Made by a program: the position numbers and the translations under genes. The notes beneath the pieces are model-generated. The model was not told the origin of the DNA and ran no database searches. It saw only the letters and a list, made by a program, of their open reading frames with translations. Of a stretch of 64,000 nt of DNA, positions 17,996 through 30,927 are shown one piece after another. Origin of the DNA: Betaproteobacteria bacterium SCN1. Lineage in GTDB: Bacteria > Pseudomonadota > Gammaproteobacteria > Burkholderiales > Thiobacillaceae. Positions within the stretch are counted from its first letter, which is position 1; each line of letters opens with the position of its first letter. The stretch is taken from positions 62,001 through 126,000 of the forward strand of contig WBSF01000001.1 in NCBI GenBank assembly GCA_008923315.1. Reading direction: 5' to 3'.

Positions 17996-18832
17996 TCAGC
18001 GGGCCGGAAGCGAGAGAATTTCCGTGCTGATGCGGGGCCAGGCGTCCACCCAGCAGCAGCGATGGTCGAACGCCGGTTCGATGCGGACCGCGGGGCGTTC
18101 GCTGGCCGAAAACCGATCGGCGTATCCCGCTGCAATCGCGGGCGGCACGACGGTATCGCGGCCACCGGCCAGATGAATCTGGCGGATGCCGGCAAGGCGC
18201 GTGGTGTCGTCGGCCGGATTGAGCGAGCCGGCAAGCGGCGAGACCCGGTGGAGCCGTGTCCATGCCGCGGAATCGAGATTGCCGGCGACGGTGACCAGCA
18301 GGTCCACGTCCGTGCGGCGTGCCGCCGCCAGTGCGGCCACGGCACCGCCGCCCGAATAGCCGACCAGCGCCAACCGGCGCGCGCCGAATCGCTGTTTGAG
18401 CCGATCGATGCCTTGTTGCATGGCCTCGATCACTTCGGGCGCGAAGCGGCGTCCGGTCCAGTAGGCCGTCTCGCAAGCGGCCTGTCCGGTCTCCGCATAC
18501 TGGCACGGGCGCGCCAGATAGGCCGCATTGCCGACGGGTTGCGCAAGCGCGAGCTGCAGGCCGACGGGTTCAAGCGGGGTGGGGTCCGATGCGGGGCGGC
18601 TACGGTTTATCCAGGCCAGGCCGTCGCCCTCGATGTAAATCGTCAGTGAGTCCGAAGCTGCCGGGCGGGCGGGCACATAGGCCGTCAGGCCGAACGGGCC
18701 GGCGGGCAGCCGGATGGCGGTCCAGTCCCGGGTCGCCGCCAGCCGGTCGGCTTGCTGGTGCCGCTCGGCGGGCGAGGGCAGGCCGCCGCAGGCCGACAGC
18801 AGCAGGCAGAATGGAAGCCAGCCGCCTTTCAT
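17996..18832 (-). CDS. Alpha/beta hydrolase lipoprotein
   Basis: 278-residue protein with a lipoprotein signal (LLLSACGG, lipid-modified cysteine near residue 15), so it is probably membrane-anchored and periplasmic. The nucleophile elbow is GYSGGG in the middle of the protein. A later AGGRDTVVPP stretch supplies a likely acid residue, and a histidine (FDHRCCW) near the C-terminus is the likely base. It resembles small serine hydrolases but the substrate cannot be told. It starts 22 bases downstream of the autotransporter stop codon and may be cotranscribed with it. Confidence 0.75.
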   Translation of the reverse strand: MKGGWLPFCLLLSACGGLPSPAERHQQADRLAATRDWTAIRLPAGPFGLTAYVPARPAASDSLTIYIEGDGLAWINRSRPASDPTPLEPVGLQLALAQPVGNAAYLARPCQYAETGQAACETAYWTGRRFAPEVIEAMQQGIDRLKQRFGARRLALVGYSGGGAVAALAAARRTDVDLLVTVAGNLDSAAWTRLHRVSPLAGSLNPADDTTRLAGIRQIHLAGGRDTVVPPAIAAGYADRFSASERPAVRIEPAFDHRCCWVDAWPRISTEILSLPAR

Positions 18833-18854
18833 CGCCCCGCGGGCGGCCTGCGCA

Positions 18855-20684
18855 TCAGAACGCCCAGTTGAATTTCACCGACGCGGTCTGGTTGAGGTAG
18901 CCGCTTTGATGCTCCACATCGTAGCGGCCCGTGACTTCGAGATCGTCGCGCGGCGTATAGATCGCGCCCAGTCCGCCTCGTCCGATCCAGGGGCCGGGGT
19001 CGATGCCGTAGGTCACGAAGCTGGCACCCGGTGCGCCCGCGAATGCCGAGGTGATTGCGGCGCGTTCGTTGATGAGGTCGTAGCCGGCGCCGATATTGGC
19101 CATCAGCGTGATCCGGTCATCGATCCGGTGGTTCAGCCGGGCATCCAGCGCGACGAGCAGGGCTTCGCTCGTGCGGGCATTGACCTGCAGATTGAGAGGG
19201 CCCGCGCCGGTTTCCGTATAGGACTCGTCCCTGAACCAGGTGTAATCGAGACGAGCGGAGGGGATGAGGCTGGTGCGGTCGTTGAGGGTATATGTGCGTC
19301 CGATCCCGGCGCCGAGATGGGTGGAGCGGCTGTCGTAGCTGGCGGACGCGACCGTGGAGGTGAGTGCGATCTGGCGCCGGCCCTGGTTACGGCTCAGACC
19401 GACGTCGGCCTGGAAGTTGATCTCGGTACGTTCGTCCAGGGCGTAGCTGCCATAGCCGATGAGCCTGTACATGTCGATATCCGCGCTCTGCGGAGCGGTG
19501 GCGGAATTGCCGTCGACCGCGACGCGCGCGTAGGCGAAAGCGCCGCCGACACGCAGGGTGTCCGACACGGTACCGTCCACGCCGGCGACCGCACCGTAGG
19601 TGTCGGCCTGATAGCCGGAAACGCTGCGGCGATCGTCCTGGTCGGCCCGCGAGCCGAAGGGTTTCAGCCAGACGTGGCGATCGCCCATGAATTCGTCGCC
19701 CGAGGACAGGCCGCGATTGGCGTCGATGCGTGCCTGCACCACACGGTTGATGCCGTTCATCGCGCCGCTCAGGGCCATGATCGAGCCGCCGGTAAGCAGA
19801 GGCAGCGTCTGGCTCGCGGCGGCAGAAAGCTGTTGCTGGGTGCCGAGCCCGGTGAAGAGGGCAGAGAGGCCGGGCGTGGCGTCGATGATGGCGGCGGCGT
19901 TGACGGCCGGGCTGTTGTCGAGCGCGACCACGGCATTGCTGACGGACAAGCCGGAGAGCGCGCCGATCGGCAGCAGGGCATAGCGGATGACCCCGCCGCC
20001 GTAAAGCACGTCGCCGCCTGCGGCTTCGCCCCAGAACGTCACGGTCGTGAAGGTGCCGCTGTCGTCGATGGCGCCGATGAAAGTGGTCACGCCGTCGTTG
20101 TAGCCCGGATTGTCTACGGAACTGTTCGCATTGCCGACCAGGATCGCGGGGCCGCCATCGAAACTGATATAGAGCGCCGTGGGATGGCAGCAAGTGGCCC
20201 AGTCGCCCAGTTCGACGGCGAAGGCGTTGACCGGATTGGCAAAGGTGAAACTGAGCCCCGAAGCGGACAGGGTCCCCGGCGTGTTGGCGCCAAGCGTGGC
20301 TGCGGTCATCTGGATGCCGAATCCATCATTGTCCGCGACGCTGGACCCGGTGAAATACTGCTGGACGCTGCGGTTGCTCGGTGCCGTGATGGTGAAATCG
20401 GCGCGGCTCCAGGTGTTGGTGCCGCCGGTCAGGCCGGTCAGCTTGTCGGTGGTGACCGTGCTGCCAAGACCGTTGATGCGCGTGTCGAACGTGGATCGTC
20501 CGGTGGCGAGATCGTAGTAGAAGACATCCGTGGCGGCCCTGGCGTTTCCGGCATCCCACACAGCAAGGGCGCAGGCCAGGGCGGGCAGGTGAAACAATGC
20601 GGCGTGCCCTCGGGGCTCGCGAAGCCGGATGGTGTCGCCGGAACGGCAGATCAAGCGAGTCGCGATATTCACGGGGCTGGCCAT
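18855..20684 (-). CDS. Autotransporter (type Va) with unrecognised passenger domain
   Basis: Predicted surface or secreted protein of 609 residues. The N-terminus is long and charged before a hydrophobic core (LPALACALAVWDAG) and likely cleavage near ARA-ATD (about residue 50), like the extended signal peptides of autotransporters. The passenger (about 51-300) is not one I recognise; it includes TGGTNTWSRADFTIT and ALYISFDGGPAILV, and could be a PEP-CTERM-like beta-sandwich. The C-terminal part (about 330-609) has the alternating pattern of a beta-barrel translocator and ends in an aromatic residue (KFNWAF). A single gene with its own AT-rich upstream region. Confidence 0.75.
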   Translation of the reverse strand: MASPVNIATRLICRSGDTIRLREPRGHAALFHLPALACALAVWDAGNARAATDVFYYDLATGRSTFDTRINGLGSTVTTDKLTGLTGGTNTWSRADFTITAPSNRSVQQYFTGSSVADNDGFGIQMTAATLGANTPGTLSASGLSFTFANPVNAFAVELGDWATCCHPTALYISFDGGPAILVGNANSSVDNPGYNDGVTTFIGAIDDSGTFTTVTFWGEAAGGDVLYGGGVIRYALLPIGALSGLSVSNAVVALDNSPAVNAAAIIDATPGLSALFTGLGTQQQLSAAASQTLPLLTGGSIMALSGAMNGINRVVQARIDANRGLSSGDEFMGDRHVWLKPFGSRADQDDRRSVSGYQADTYGAVAGVDGTVSDTLRVGGAFAYARVAVDGNSATAPQSADIDMYRLIGYGSYALDERTEINFQADVGLSRNQGRRQIALTSTVASASYDSRSTHLGAGIGRTYTLNDRTSLIPSARLDYTWFRDESYTETGAGPLNLQVNARTSEALLVALDARLNHRIDDRITLMANIGAGYDLINERAAITSAFAGAPGASFVTYGIDPGPWIGRGGLGAIYTPRDDLEVTGRYDVEHQSGYLNQTASVKFNWAF

Positions 20685-20778
20685 TTTGTCTGATTAAGTC
20701 AACATTTTGATACCTGTATATCGGAAATGTGCGGCGCGGACTTGAGCGCGCATTGAGGATTCTTGAAACGGAACGGAC

Positions 20779-20809
20779 AAAAAACGGGGCAGCCCGAAGG
20801 CTGCCCCGT
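20779..20809 (-). terminator. Rho-independent terminator of prk
   Basis: A perfect 11-base stem (ACGGGGCAGCC with GGCTGCCCCGT) with a four-base loop. On the minus strand it runs into a T tract (A run at 20779-20784), 20 bases after the prk stop. It separates prk from the autotransporter gene. Confidence 0.93.
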
Positions 20810-20828
20810 GCGTCGAGACGGTGCGCGT

Positions 20829-21713
20829 TTACTTGTTCTTGCTCGCGATCATGTCCTGGATGATCGGCGCCAGGATCAGCTCCATGGCGAAGCCCATCTT
20901 GGCGCCCGGTACCACGATGGTGTTGCGGCGGGACATGAACGAGTTGCAGATCATGTTGAGCAGGTAGGGGAAGTCGACGCCCTTGGGCTCGCGGAAGCGG
21001 ATCACGATGAAGCTCTCGTCCGGCGTGGGGATGTCGCGGGTGATGAACGGGTTGGAGGTATCGACGGTCGATACGCGCTGGAAGTTGATGTCGGTACGCG
21101 AGAACTGCGGGGTGATGTAGTTCACGTAATCCGGCATGCGGCGCAGGATGGTGTCGACGATGACGTCGGCGGAATAGCCGCGCTCGGCGCCGTCGCGATG
21201 GATCTTCTGGATCCATTCGAGGTTGACGATGGGCACCACGCCGATGCCGAGGTCGACGTGCTGCGATACGTCCACATCGTCGGTCTTGACCAGGCCGTGC
21301 AGACCTTCGTAGAACAGCACGTCCGAGCTGGGCACATTTTCCCAGGGGGTGAATTCGCCGGGGTTGAGGCTGGTGTTGAGCCGCTTGTTGTGTTCGGCGG
21401 CTTCTTCGTCGCTGTGGATGTAGTAGCGTTTCTTGCCGCCGCCGGTTTCGCCATAGGTCTTGAACAGCTCGGCCAGCTTGTCGAAGTGGTTGGCCTGCGG
21501 GCCGAAGTGGCTGAACGAGAAATTGCCTTCGGATTCGGCCTTCTTCACGGCGGCCTTGAAGTCCACGCGCGAAAGGCTGTGGAAGCTGTCGCCCTCGATC
21601 ACGGCGGCATTGATTTTTTCGCGGAAGAAAATGTGTTCGAACGCGCGCTTGACGGTGGTGGTGCCGGCGCCGGACGAACCCGTGACCGCAATGACGGGAT
21701 GTTTCTTGGACAT
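20829..21713 (-). CDS. prk: Phosphoribulokinase
   Basis: Phosphorylates ribulose-5-phosphate to the RuBisCO substrate ribulose-1,5-bisphosphate, the step unique to the Calvin cycle. The 294 residues from ATG 21713 match the proteobacterial octameric type. The P-loop GSSGAGTTTVKRAF is near the N-terminus, followed by VIEGDSFHSLSR and FYEGLHGLV. An AGGGAG ribosome site lies just upstream of the chosen start; 16 further upstream codons are open but unlikely. No RuBisCO or other Calvin-cycle gene is in this window. It has its own terminator and a 136-base gap upstream, so it looks monocistronic. Confidence 0.95.
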   Translation of the reverse strand: MSKKHPVIAVTGSSGAGTTTVKRAFEHIFFREKINAAVIEGDSFHSLSRVDFKAAVKKAESEGNFSFSHFGPQANHFDKLAELFKTYGETGGGKKRYYIHSDEEAAEHNKRLNTSLNPGEFTPWENVPSSDVLFYEGLHGLVKTDDVDVSQHVDLGIGVVPIVNLEWIQKIHRDGAERGYSADVIVDTILRRMPDYVNYITPQFSRTDINFQRVSTVDTSNPFITRDIPTPDESFIVIRFREPKGVDFPYLLNMICNSFMSRRNTIVVPGAKMGFAMELILAPIIQDMIASKNK

Positions 21714-21849
21714 GCTGGGGCTCCCTGAAGGATGGCTGTAACGAAAGCGAAAACGCCGCATTTTAACCGAAGGGCGCCGCGACGGTACGCGGTTGCGCCG
21801 TCCGCGTGCATGCGCCCTTCCGTACAGCCATTTTCAGGTAAGCGCGCGC

Positions 21850-22331
21850 TTACATTGCGAATTCGAGCCTTTCCTCGACTCTCTTCAGCGCAGCCAGGGC
21901 ACAGGCTTTGTCCTTGTCGCCGCCAGGGGCGCCGGAGATGCCGACCGCGCCGATCAGGGCGCCGGCCGCCCTGATCGGCACGGCGCCGTCCATCACGATC
22001 AGGCCGCCGATGTGGTTGAGCTCGGGCCGGATGTCGCCGCGCGCGGCGCGGAAATCACCCGAATCCGAGCCGGACATGATGGCCATGCCCGCCTTGCGTT
22101 CGGCGATTTCCAGCGTGTGGCGGGCGGCCAGCGTGTCGCGCAGCGCAGCTTGCACGTTGCCGGCGCGGTCGAGCACGACCGCGGACACGTTGAAGCCGTC
22201 CTTGCGGCAGGCCTCGACGGCGCCCATGGCGATGTCGCGGGCCAGTTCAAGGCCGATCTGGCGGACGGATACCATGTCGGTGGCCAGTGCGGGTGTGGCG
22301 GTTGCGAGGAAGGCGAGAGGTAAAAGGGCTT

Positions 22332-22335
<4 letters not shown>
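21850..22335 (-). CDS. GlcG/HbpS family (DUF336) protein with signal peptide
   Basis: 161 residues with a cleavable signal (MKALLPLAFLATATPALA). A GlcG/HbpS-type domain follows, with MGAVEACRKDGFNVSAVVLDRAG, ERKAGMAIMSG, IGGLIVMDGAVPIRAAG and LIGAVGISGAPGGDKDKACA. Members of this fold bind haem or corrinoid-like cofactors or are attached to glycolate operons. The exported form is probably periplasmic and possibly cofactor-binding; this is inferred from the family. Its start overlaps the stop of the upstream TraB/GumN gene by 4 bases, so the two are probably coexpressed. Confidence 0.8.
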
Positions 22336-26455
<4,120 letters not shown>

Positions 26456-26456
26456 A

Positions 26457-27494
26457 TTGAACGTCGCAGCCGACCGCCTGCCCGAACAGCTCGCGCGCGG
26501 GCTGGCCGCACTCTATGTGGTGGTCGGCGACGAACCGCTGGCAGCGCAGGAAGCGGGCGACGCCATCCGTCAAACGGCCCGTGCGGCGGGGCATACCGAG
26601 CGTACGGTCCATACGATGCAGGGACGCGTCAACTGGCAGGCGCTGTTCGCCGCGGGCGACACGCTGTCCCTGTTTGCCGAACGGCGGCTGACGGAAATCC
26701 GCATTCCGTCCGGCAAACCCGGCGTGGACGGTGCGAAGGCGCTTGAAACCTATGCGGGCGCGTTGCCGGCCGACACGCTCACGCTGGTCACCTTGCCCGA
26801 GCTGGACTGGAAAACCCGCCAGAGCCGCTGGTTCGCCGCGCTGGCGCGCGCCGGCGTGGTGGTCGAGGCGAAACCGGTCGAGCGCGCCGCGCTGCCGGCC
26901 TGGATTGCGCGCCGGCTGGCGAAGCAGGGGCTTCAGGCCGATCCGGACACGCTGGACTATCTGGCGGACCGGGTCGAGGGCAATTTACTGGCTGCGCAAC
27001 AGGAGATCGACAAGCTTGCCCTGCTGCTGCCGGCGGGCAGGGTTTCGCGTGCTGACGTCGAGCATGCCGTCGTCGATGTCAGCCGCCTCGAAGCCGACGA
27101 ACTGGCCGATGCCCTGTACGCGGGCGATGCCGGCCGCTTTGCCCGTATTCTGGCCGATCTGCGCGACAGCGGCGAAGCCGTGCCCGCGATGCTGTGGCAG
27201 GTGGCGTCCGCGGTTCAGGTGCTGCTCAGGCTAAAATTATCGGTTTCCCGGGGCGAAAGCCTGCCAGCCCTGTTGCGGGGGCTGTGGGGGCGGGACAAAC
27301 AGCGGGCGCCGATGATCGAGCGTGCGCTCAGGCGCCTCGATGCTGCGCGGATCGAGGCTGCGCTCGCGCTGCTGGCGCGCGTGGACTGTCAGGCCAAAGG
27401 CCTGGAGCGTATCGGCGACCCCTGGGATACGCTGCTGGAAGTGGGGCGCGTGCTGGCTGCGCCGACAGGAACGGGAACCGAACATGGACGTTAA
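26457..27494 (+). CDS. holA: DNA polymerase III subunit delta
   Basis: Clamp-loader subunit that opens the beta clamp. The 345 residues include the family stretches [20 protein letters not shown] and [17 protein letters not shown], and a C-terminal helical domain ([13 protein letters not shown]). The apparent start is TTG 26457, one base after the lptE stop; no ATG fits near the conserved N-terminus. Position after lptE agrees with the family. Its last 11 bases overlap proA. Confidence 0.92.
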   Translation: MNVAADRLPEQLARGLAALYVVVGDEPLAAQEAGDAIRQTARAAGHTERTVHTMQGRVNWQALFAAGDTLSLFAERRLTEIRIPSGKPGVDGAKALETYAGALPADTLTLVTLPELDWKTRQSRWFAALARAGVVVEAKPVERAALPAWIARRLAKQGLQADPDTLDYLADRVEGNLLAAQQEIDKLALLLPAGRVSRADVEHAVVDVSRLEADELADALYAGDAGRFARILADLRDSGEAVPAMLWQVASAVQVLLRLKLSVSRGESLPALLRGLWGRDKQRAPMIERALRRLDAARIEAALALLARVDCQAKGLERIGDPWDTLLEVGRVLAAPTGTGTEHGR

Positions 27495-28761
27495 GCAGTA
27501 CATGCAGACCGTGGGACGACAGGCGCGCGAGGCTTCGCGCGCCATCGCCCGCGCCGACACCAATCAGAAAAACCGCGCGCTTGCCGCGATCGCCGCCGCG
27601 ATCCGCCGCGACGCTGCGAAGCTGCTCGAAGCCAACGCGCGCGACATGGCGCATGCCCGCGCGTCCGGCTACGATGCGGCGCTGCTCGACCGGCTGGCGC
27701 TTACGGAAAAAACCGTCGCCGGCATGGCCGAAGGCCTGGAACAGATCGCGGCACTGCCCGATCCCGTCGGCGAGATCGACGGCCTCAAGTTCCGCCCGTC
27801 CGGCATCCAGGTCGGCAAGATGCGGGTGCCGCTCGGCGTCGTCGGCATCATCTACGAGGCGCGGCCCAACGTCACCGCGGATGCCGCGGGCCTGTGCCTG
27901 AAATCGGGCAACGCCGCGATTCTGCGCGGCGGTTCCGAGGCCTTGCATTCCAACCAGGCCGTTGCCGCCTGCGTGCGCGAGGGCCTGGCGGCGGCCGGCC
28001 TGCCGGACACGGTCGTGCAGGTGGTCGAAACCACCGACCGCGCGGCGGTGGGCGAGCTCATCACCATGAAGGATTATGTCGACGTGATCGTACCGCGCGG
28101 CGGCAAAGGCCTGATCGAACGTATCACGGGCGAAGCCCGTGTGCCGGTCATCAAGCACCTGCACGGCAACTGCCATGTCTACGTGGACGACCGTGCCGAT
28201 CCGGACAAGGCGCTGAAGATCGTCGAAAACGCCAAGACCCAGCGCTATGGCACCTGCAATACCGCCGAATCGCTGCTGGTCGCACGCGGCATTGCGCAGG
28301 CCGTCCTGCCGCAGATCGGCGCCATGCTGGCCGACCGGGGTGTGGAGATGCGCGGTAGCGCCGAGGCGCTGGCGATCCTGAACGCGGCGAGCGTCGCGCC
28401 GAACAAGCTCGTCGCCGCCACCGAGGCCGACTGGCACGAGGAATATCTGGGGCCGATCATCGCCGTGAAGATCGTCGAGGGGCTGGACGAGGCCATTGCG
28501 CACATCAATGTCCACGGTTCGCAGCACACCGACGCCATCGTCACCGAGGACTACACCCGGGCGCGGCGTTTCCTGCGTGAAGTCGATTCGGCCAGCGTGG
28601 TGGTCAACGCCTCGACCCGCTTCGCCGACGGCTTCGAATACGGCCTGGGCGCCGAGATCGGCATCTCCACCGACAAGATCCACGCGCGCGGCCCGGTCGG
28701 TCTGGAAGGCCTCACCAGCCAGAAATGGGTGGTGCTGGGAGACGGCCACGTCCGCGCCTGA
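27484..28761 (+). CDS. proA: Gamma-glutamyl phosphate reductase
   Basis: NADPH-dependent reduction of glutamyl-5-phosphate to the semialdehyde in proline synthesis. The 425 residues match the family. They include [45 protein letters not shown], the catalytic-cysteine stretch [16 protein letters not shown], and [22 protein letters not shown] chose ATG 27484; upstream open codons overlap holA in another frame. The partner gene proC is at 51774. It overlaps the proposed nadD start by 14 bases. Confidence 0.97.
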   Translation: MDVKQYMQTVGRQAREASRAIARADTNQKNRALAAIAAAIRRDAAKLLEANARDMAHARASGYDAALLDRLALTEKTVAGMAEGLEQIAALPDPVGEIDGLKFRPSGIQVGKMRVPLGVVGIIYEARPNVTADAAGLCLKSGNAAILRGGSEALHSNQAVAACVREGLAAAGLPDTVVQVVETTDRAAVGELITMKDYVDVIVPRGGKGLIERITGEARVPVIKHLHGNCHVYVDDRADPDKALKIVENAKTQRYGTCNTAESLLVARGIAQAVLPQIGAMLADRGVEMRGSAEALAILNAASVAPNKLVAATEADWHEEYLGPIIAVKIVEGLDEAIAHINVHGSQHTDAIVTEDYTRARRFLREVDSASVVVNASTRFADGFEYGLGAEIGISTDKIHARGPVGLEGLTSQKWVVLGDGHVRA

Positions 28762-29404
28762 AGCCGCGCCCATCGGCGTCTTCGGCGGCACCTTCGATCC
28801 CGTGCACATCGGCCATCTGCGGCTGGCCGAGGAAATGGCCGATGCCATCGGGCTGGCGTGCGTGCGCTTCGTCCCGGCCGGCCGGCCGCCGCATCGGGGC
28901 GCACCGCGCATTGCGGGAGACCACCGGCTGGAAATGACGCGCCGCGCCATTGCGGGCAATCCGCGCTTTCTTGCCGACGATCGCGAAATCCGCCGCGCCG
29001 CGCCGAGCTACACGGTCGATACGCTTGCCACCCTGCGCGACGAACTCGGCGCGCAGCAGCCGATCTGGCTGTTGCTGGGCGCGGATGCCTTTCTCGGTTT
29101 GCCGGGCTGGCACGACTGGAAACGGTTGTTTGCACTGGCGCACATCGCCGTGGCGGAACGGCCGGGCGCGCCGGTGATGCAGTCCGACGCGCTGCCGGAA
29201 GCGCTGCGCGGGGAAGTCGCGGCGCGCCAGGTGGCCGATGGCTCGGCCGCCGGGCCGGCCGGCGCGGTGCTGCTCCGCCGCATGACACCGCTCGGCATTT
29301 CGGCCACCGCTGTCCGCGACGCGCTGGCGCGCGGCCGCAGCGCCCGCTACCTGTTGCCGGACGCGGTACTCGATTACATTCAGGAAAACCGACTGTACGC
29401 ATGA
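28748..29404 (+). CDS. nadD: Nicotinate-nucleotide adenylyltransferase with apparent ACG start
   Basis: Adenylylates nicotinate mononucleotide in NAD synthesis. The core motifs are clear: [19 protein letters not shown] near the start (nucleotide-binding, with HIGH) and a C-terminal [22 protein letters not shown]. No ATG, GTG, TTG or CTG occurs in frame between that core and position 28577 inside proA. The best fit is ACG 28748, which gives a protein beginning [14 protein letters not shown] (218 residues). GGGAG lies 6 bases upstream, and the gene would overlap proA by 14 bases. A sequencing or assembly error in one base (ACG for ATG) is an alternative. The function is sure; the start is not. 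Confidence 0.88.
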   Translation, partial: TSAPEAAPIGVFGGTFDPVHIGHLRLAEEMADAIGLACVRFVPAGRPPHRGAPRIAGDHRLEMTRRAIAGNPRFLADDREIRRAAPSYTVDTLATLRDELGAQQPIWLLLGADAFLGLPGWHDWKRLFALAHIAVAERPGAPVMQSDALPEALRGEVAARQVADGSAAGPAGAVLLRRMTPLGISATAVRDALARGRSARYLLPDAVLDYIQENRLYA

Positions 29405-29754
29405 ACATCGAAGACAAGATCAAACTCATCGTCGACGCGCTGGAAGACATCAAGGCACGCGACATCGTCGTGCTCGATACCCGCAAGCTCACCTCGCTGT
29501 TCGAACGCATGGTGATTGCCAGCGGCGACTCGAACCGGCAGACCCGGGCGCTGGCCGACAACGTGCGCGAAAAGGTGAAGGAAGCCGGCGAATACGTCGG
29601 CAATACCGAAGGCGAGGAAACCGGCGACTGGGTGCTGCTCGATCTGGGCGAGGTGATCGTTCACGTGATGCAGCCGGCTGCCCGCGCGCATTACAATCTC
29701 GAAGAATTGTGGGGCGCGGGCCAGACCGTCCGTGCGCGCACCGCCGGCGCGTGA
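29401..29754 (+). CDS. rsfS: Ribosomal silencing factor RsfS
   Basis: Binds ribosomal protein L14 and blocks joining of the subunits under starvation. The 117 residues include [60 protein letters not shown] and [11 protein letters not shown], the family signature. The start overlaps the nadD stop (ATGA), and rlmH follows with a GTGA overlap. The nadD-rsfS-rlmH order is widely conserved. Confidence 0.97.
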   Translation: MNIEDKIKLIVDALEDIKARDIVVLDTRKLTSLFERMVIASGDSNRQTRALADNVREKVKEAGEYVGNTEGEETGDWVLLDLGEVIVHVMQPAARAHYNLEELWGAGQTVRARTAGA

Positions 29755-30221
29755 AACTCACCCTGATCGCCGTCGGGCACCGGATGCCGGACTGGATCGA
29801 CGCGGGCGTGGCGGACTACGCGCGGCGCCTGCCGCCCGATCTGCCGATGTCGCTGGTCCAGATCAAGCCGGGTCATCGCGCGGCGGGCGAAGACGGGGCG
29901 CGGGCGCGGCAGATCGAGGCGGAGCGCATTTTTGCCGCCCTGCCGGCGGGCAGTTCGCTGGTGGCGCTGGACGAACGGGGAACGCAGCTGACGACGCGCG
30001 AACTGGCCGACTGGCTTGCAGGCTGGATGCGGGAGGGCATATCGCCGGCTTTCGTCGTCGGCGGCGCGGACGGACTGGACGCCAGCGTGAAAACGCGTGC
30101 CGCCCGTACGCTGGGTCTGTCGCGGCTGACCCTGCCGCACGCGCTGGCGCGGGTGGTGCTGGCCGAGCAGTTGTATCGTGCCGTATGCATCCTCAGGAAC
30201 CATCCCTACCATCGGGACTGA
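29751..30221 (+). CDS. rlmH: 23S rRNA (pseudouridine1915-N3)-methyltransferase RlmH
   Basis: SPOUT-class enzyme that methylates pseudouridine 1915 of 23S rRNA using SAM. The 156 residues from GTG 29751 match the usual 155-156. They include [45 protein letters not shown] and [15 protein letters not shown] with NHPYHRD at the C-terminus. GTG is preferred over longer upstream starts because it overlaps the rsfS stop and gives the family length. Confidence 0.97.
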   Translation: MKLTLIAVGHRMPDWIDAGVADYARRLPPDLPMSLVQIKPGHRAAGEDGARARQIEAERIFAALPAGSSLVALDERGTQLTTRELADWLAGWMREGISPAFVVGGADGLDASVKTRAARTLGLSRLTLPHALARVVLAEQLYRAVCILRNHPYHRD

Positions 30222-30250
30222 CAGTACGAACGACAACGCACACGACGAAC

Positions 30251-30862
30251 ATGCTGGTAGACAAACGGATTTACCTGGCTTCCCAGTCGCCGCGGCGGCG
30301 CGAACTGCTGAAACAGATCGGCGTCGCCTTCGACGTGCTGCCCCTGCGGGCGATGCCGGGGCGCATGGACGTCGTCGAAGTGCCGCACGAAGGCGAAGCG
30401 GCCGTCGATTTCGCGCAGCGCATGGCGACGGAGAAGACGGCGAGCGGCTGGCACGCGGTCGAGTCGCGCCGCCTGCTACGCTTTCCGGTGCTGGGTGCGG
30501 ATACGGTCGTCGAGCTCGACGGCGCCATCCTCGGCAAGCCGGCCGGCCGTGCCGAAGCGCAGCGCATGCTGAACCGCCTGTCGGGCAGTGTGCACCGCGT
30601 GCATACCGCCGTGGCCATCCAGCATGAAGACCGCTTCGAAATCCGCGTGTCGTCGAGCACGGTCACCCTGGCGGTACTCGACGACATCACGATTTCGCGT
30701 TACCTGGATACCGGCGAGTATCTCGGCAAGGCCGGGGCCTACGGGGTACAGGGGCGGGCGGGCGCGTTCGTCGAGCGTATCGAGGGCAGCTACAGCGGCG
30801 TGGTGGGCCTGCCGCTATATGAAACAGCCGGTTTGCTGCGGGCGTTCGGTCTGTTCGACTGA
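30251..30862 (+). CDS. maf: Maf family nucleotide pyrophosphatase
   Basis: House-cleaning enzyme that hydrolyses non-canonical or excess nucleoside triphosphates (dTTP, UTP and modified forms in the YhdE class). The 203 residues begin [37 protein letters not shown] carries the catalytic aspartate region, and [30 protein letters not shown] closes the domain. The ASQSPRR start and the rlmH-maf-rng order favour the YhdE-like subgroup. A strong inverted repeat follows before rng. Confidence 0.93.
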   Translation: MLVDKRIYLASQSPRRRELLKQIGVAFDVLPLRAMPGRMDVVEVPHEGEAAVDFAQRMATEKTASGWHAVESRRLLRFPVLGADTVVELDGAILGKPAGRAEAQRMLNRLSGSVHRVHTAVAIQHEDRFEIRVSSSTVTLAVLDDITISRYLDTGEYLGKAGAYGVQGRAGAFVERIEGSYSGVVGLPLYETAGLLRAFGLFD

Positions 30863-30867
30863 CTGCG

Positions 30868-30912
30868 TTTTCAAATCCGGGCGGATAGCGCGTGTCCGCC
30901 GGGATTTGAAAA
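30868..30912. repeat. Long inverted repeat between maf and rng
   Basis: TTTTCAAATCCGGGCGGA (30868-30885) and its complement at 30895-30912 match at 17 of 18 positions across a 9-base loop. It begins 6 bases after the maf stop and ends 15 bases before ATG of rng. No T tract follows the right arm on either strand beyond the stem itself, so it is not a textbook terminator. In RNA it would form a very stable hairpin in the rng leader and could be a processing or autoregulation site. Confidence 0.85.
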
Positions 30913-30927
30913 TTCACGGGCTTTGCC

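Noticed and set aside
28577..28579. GTG as the nadD start
   Set aside because: It would add a 57-residue extension with no family similarity, inside the proA gene.
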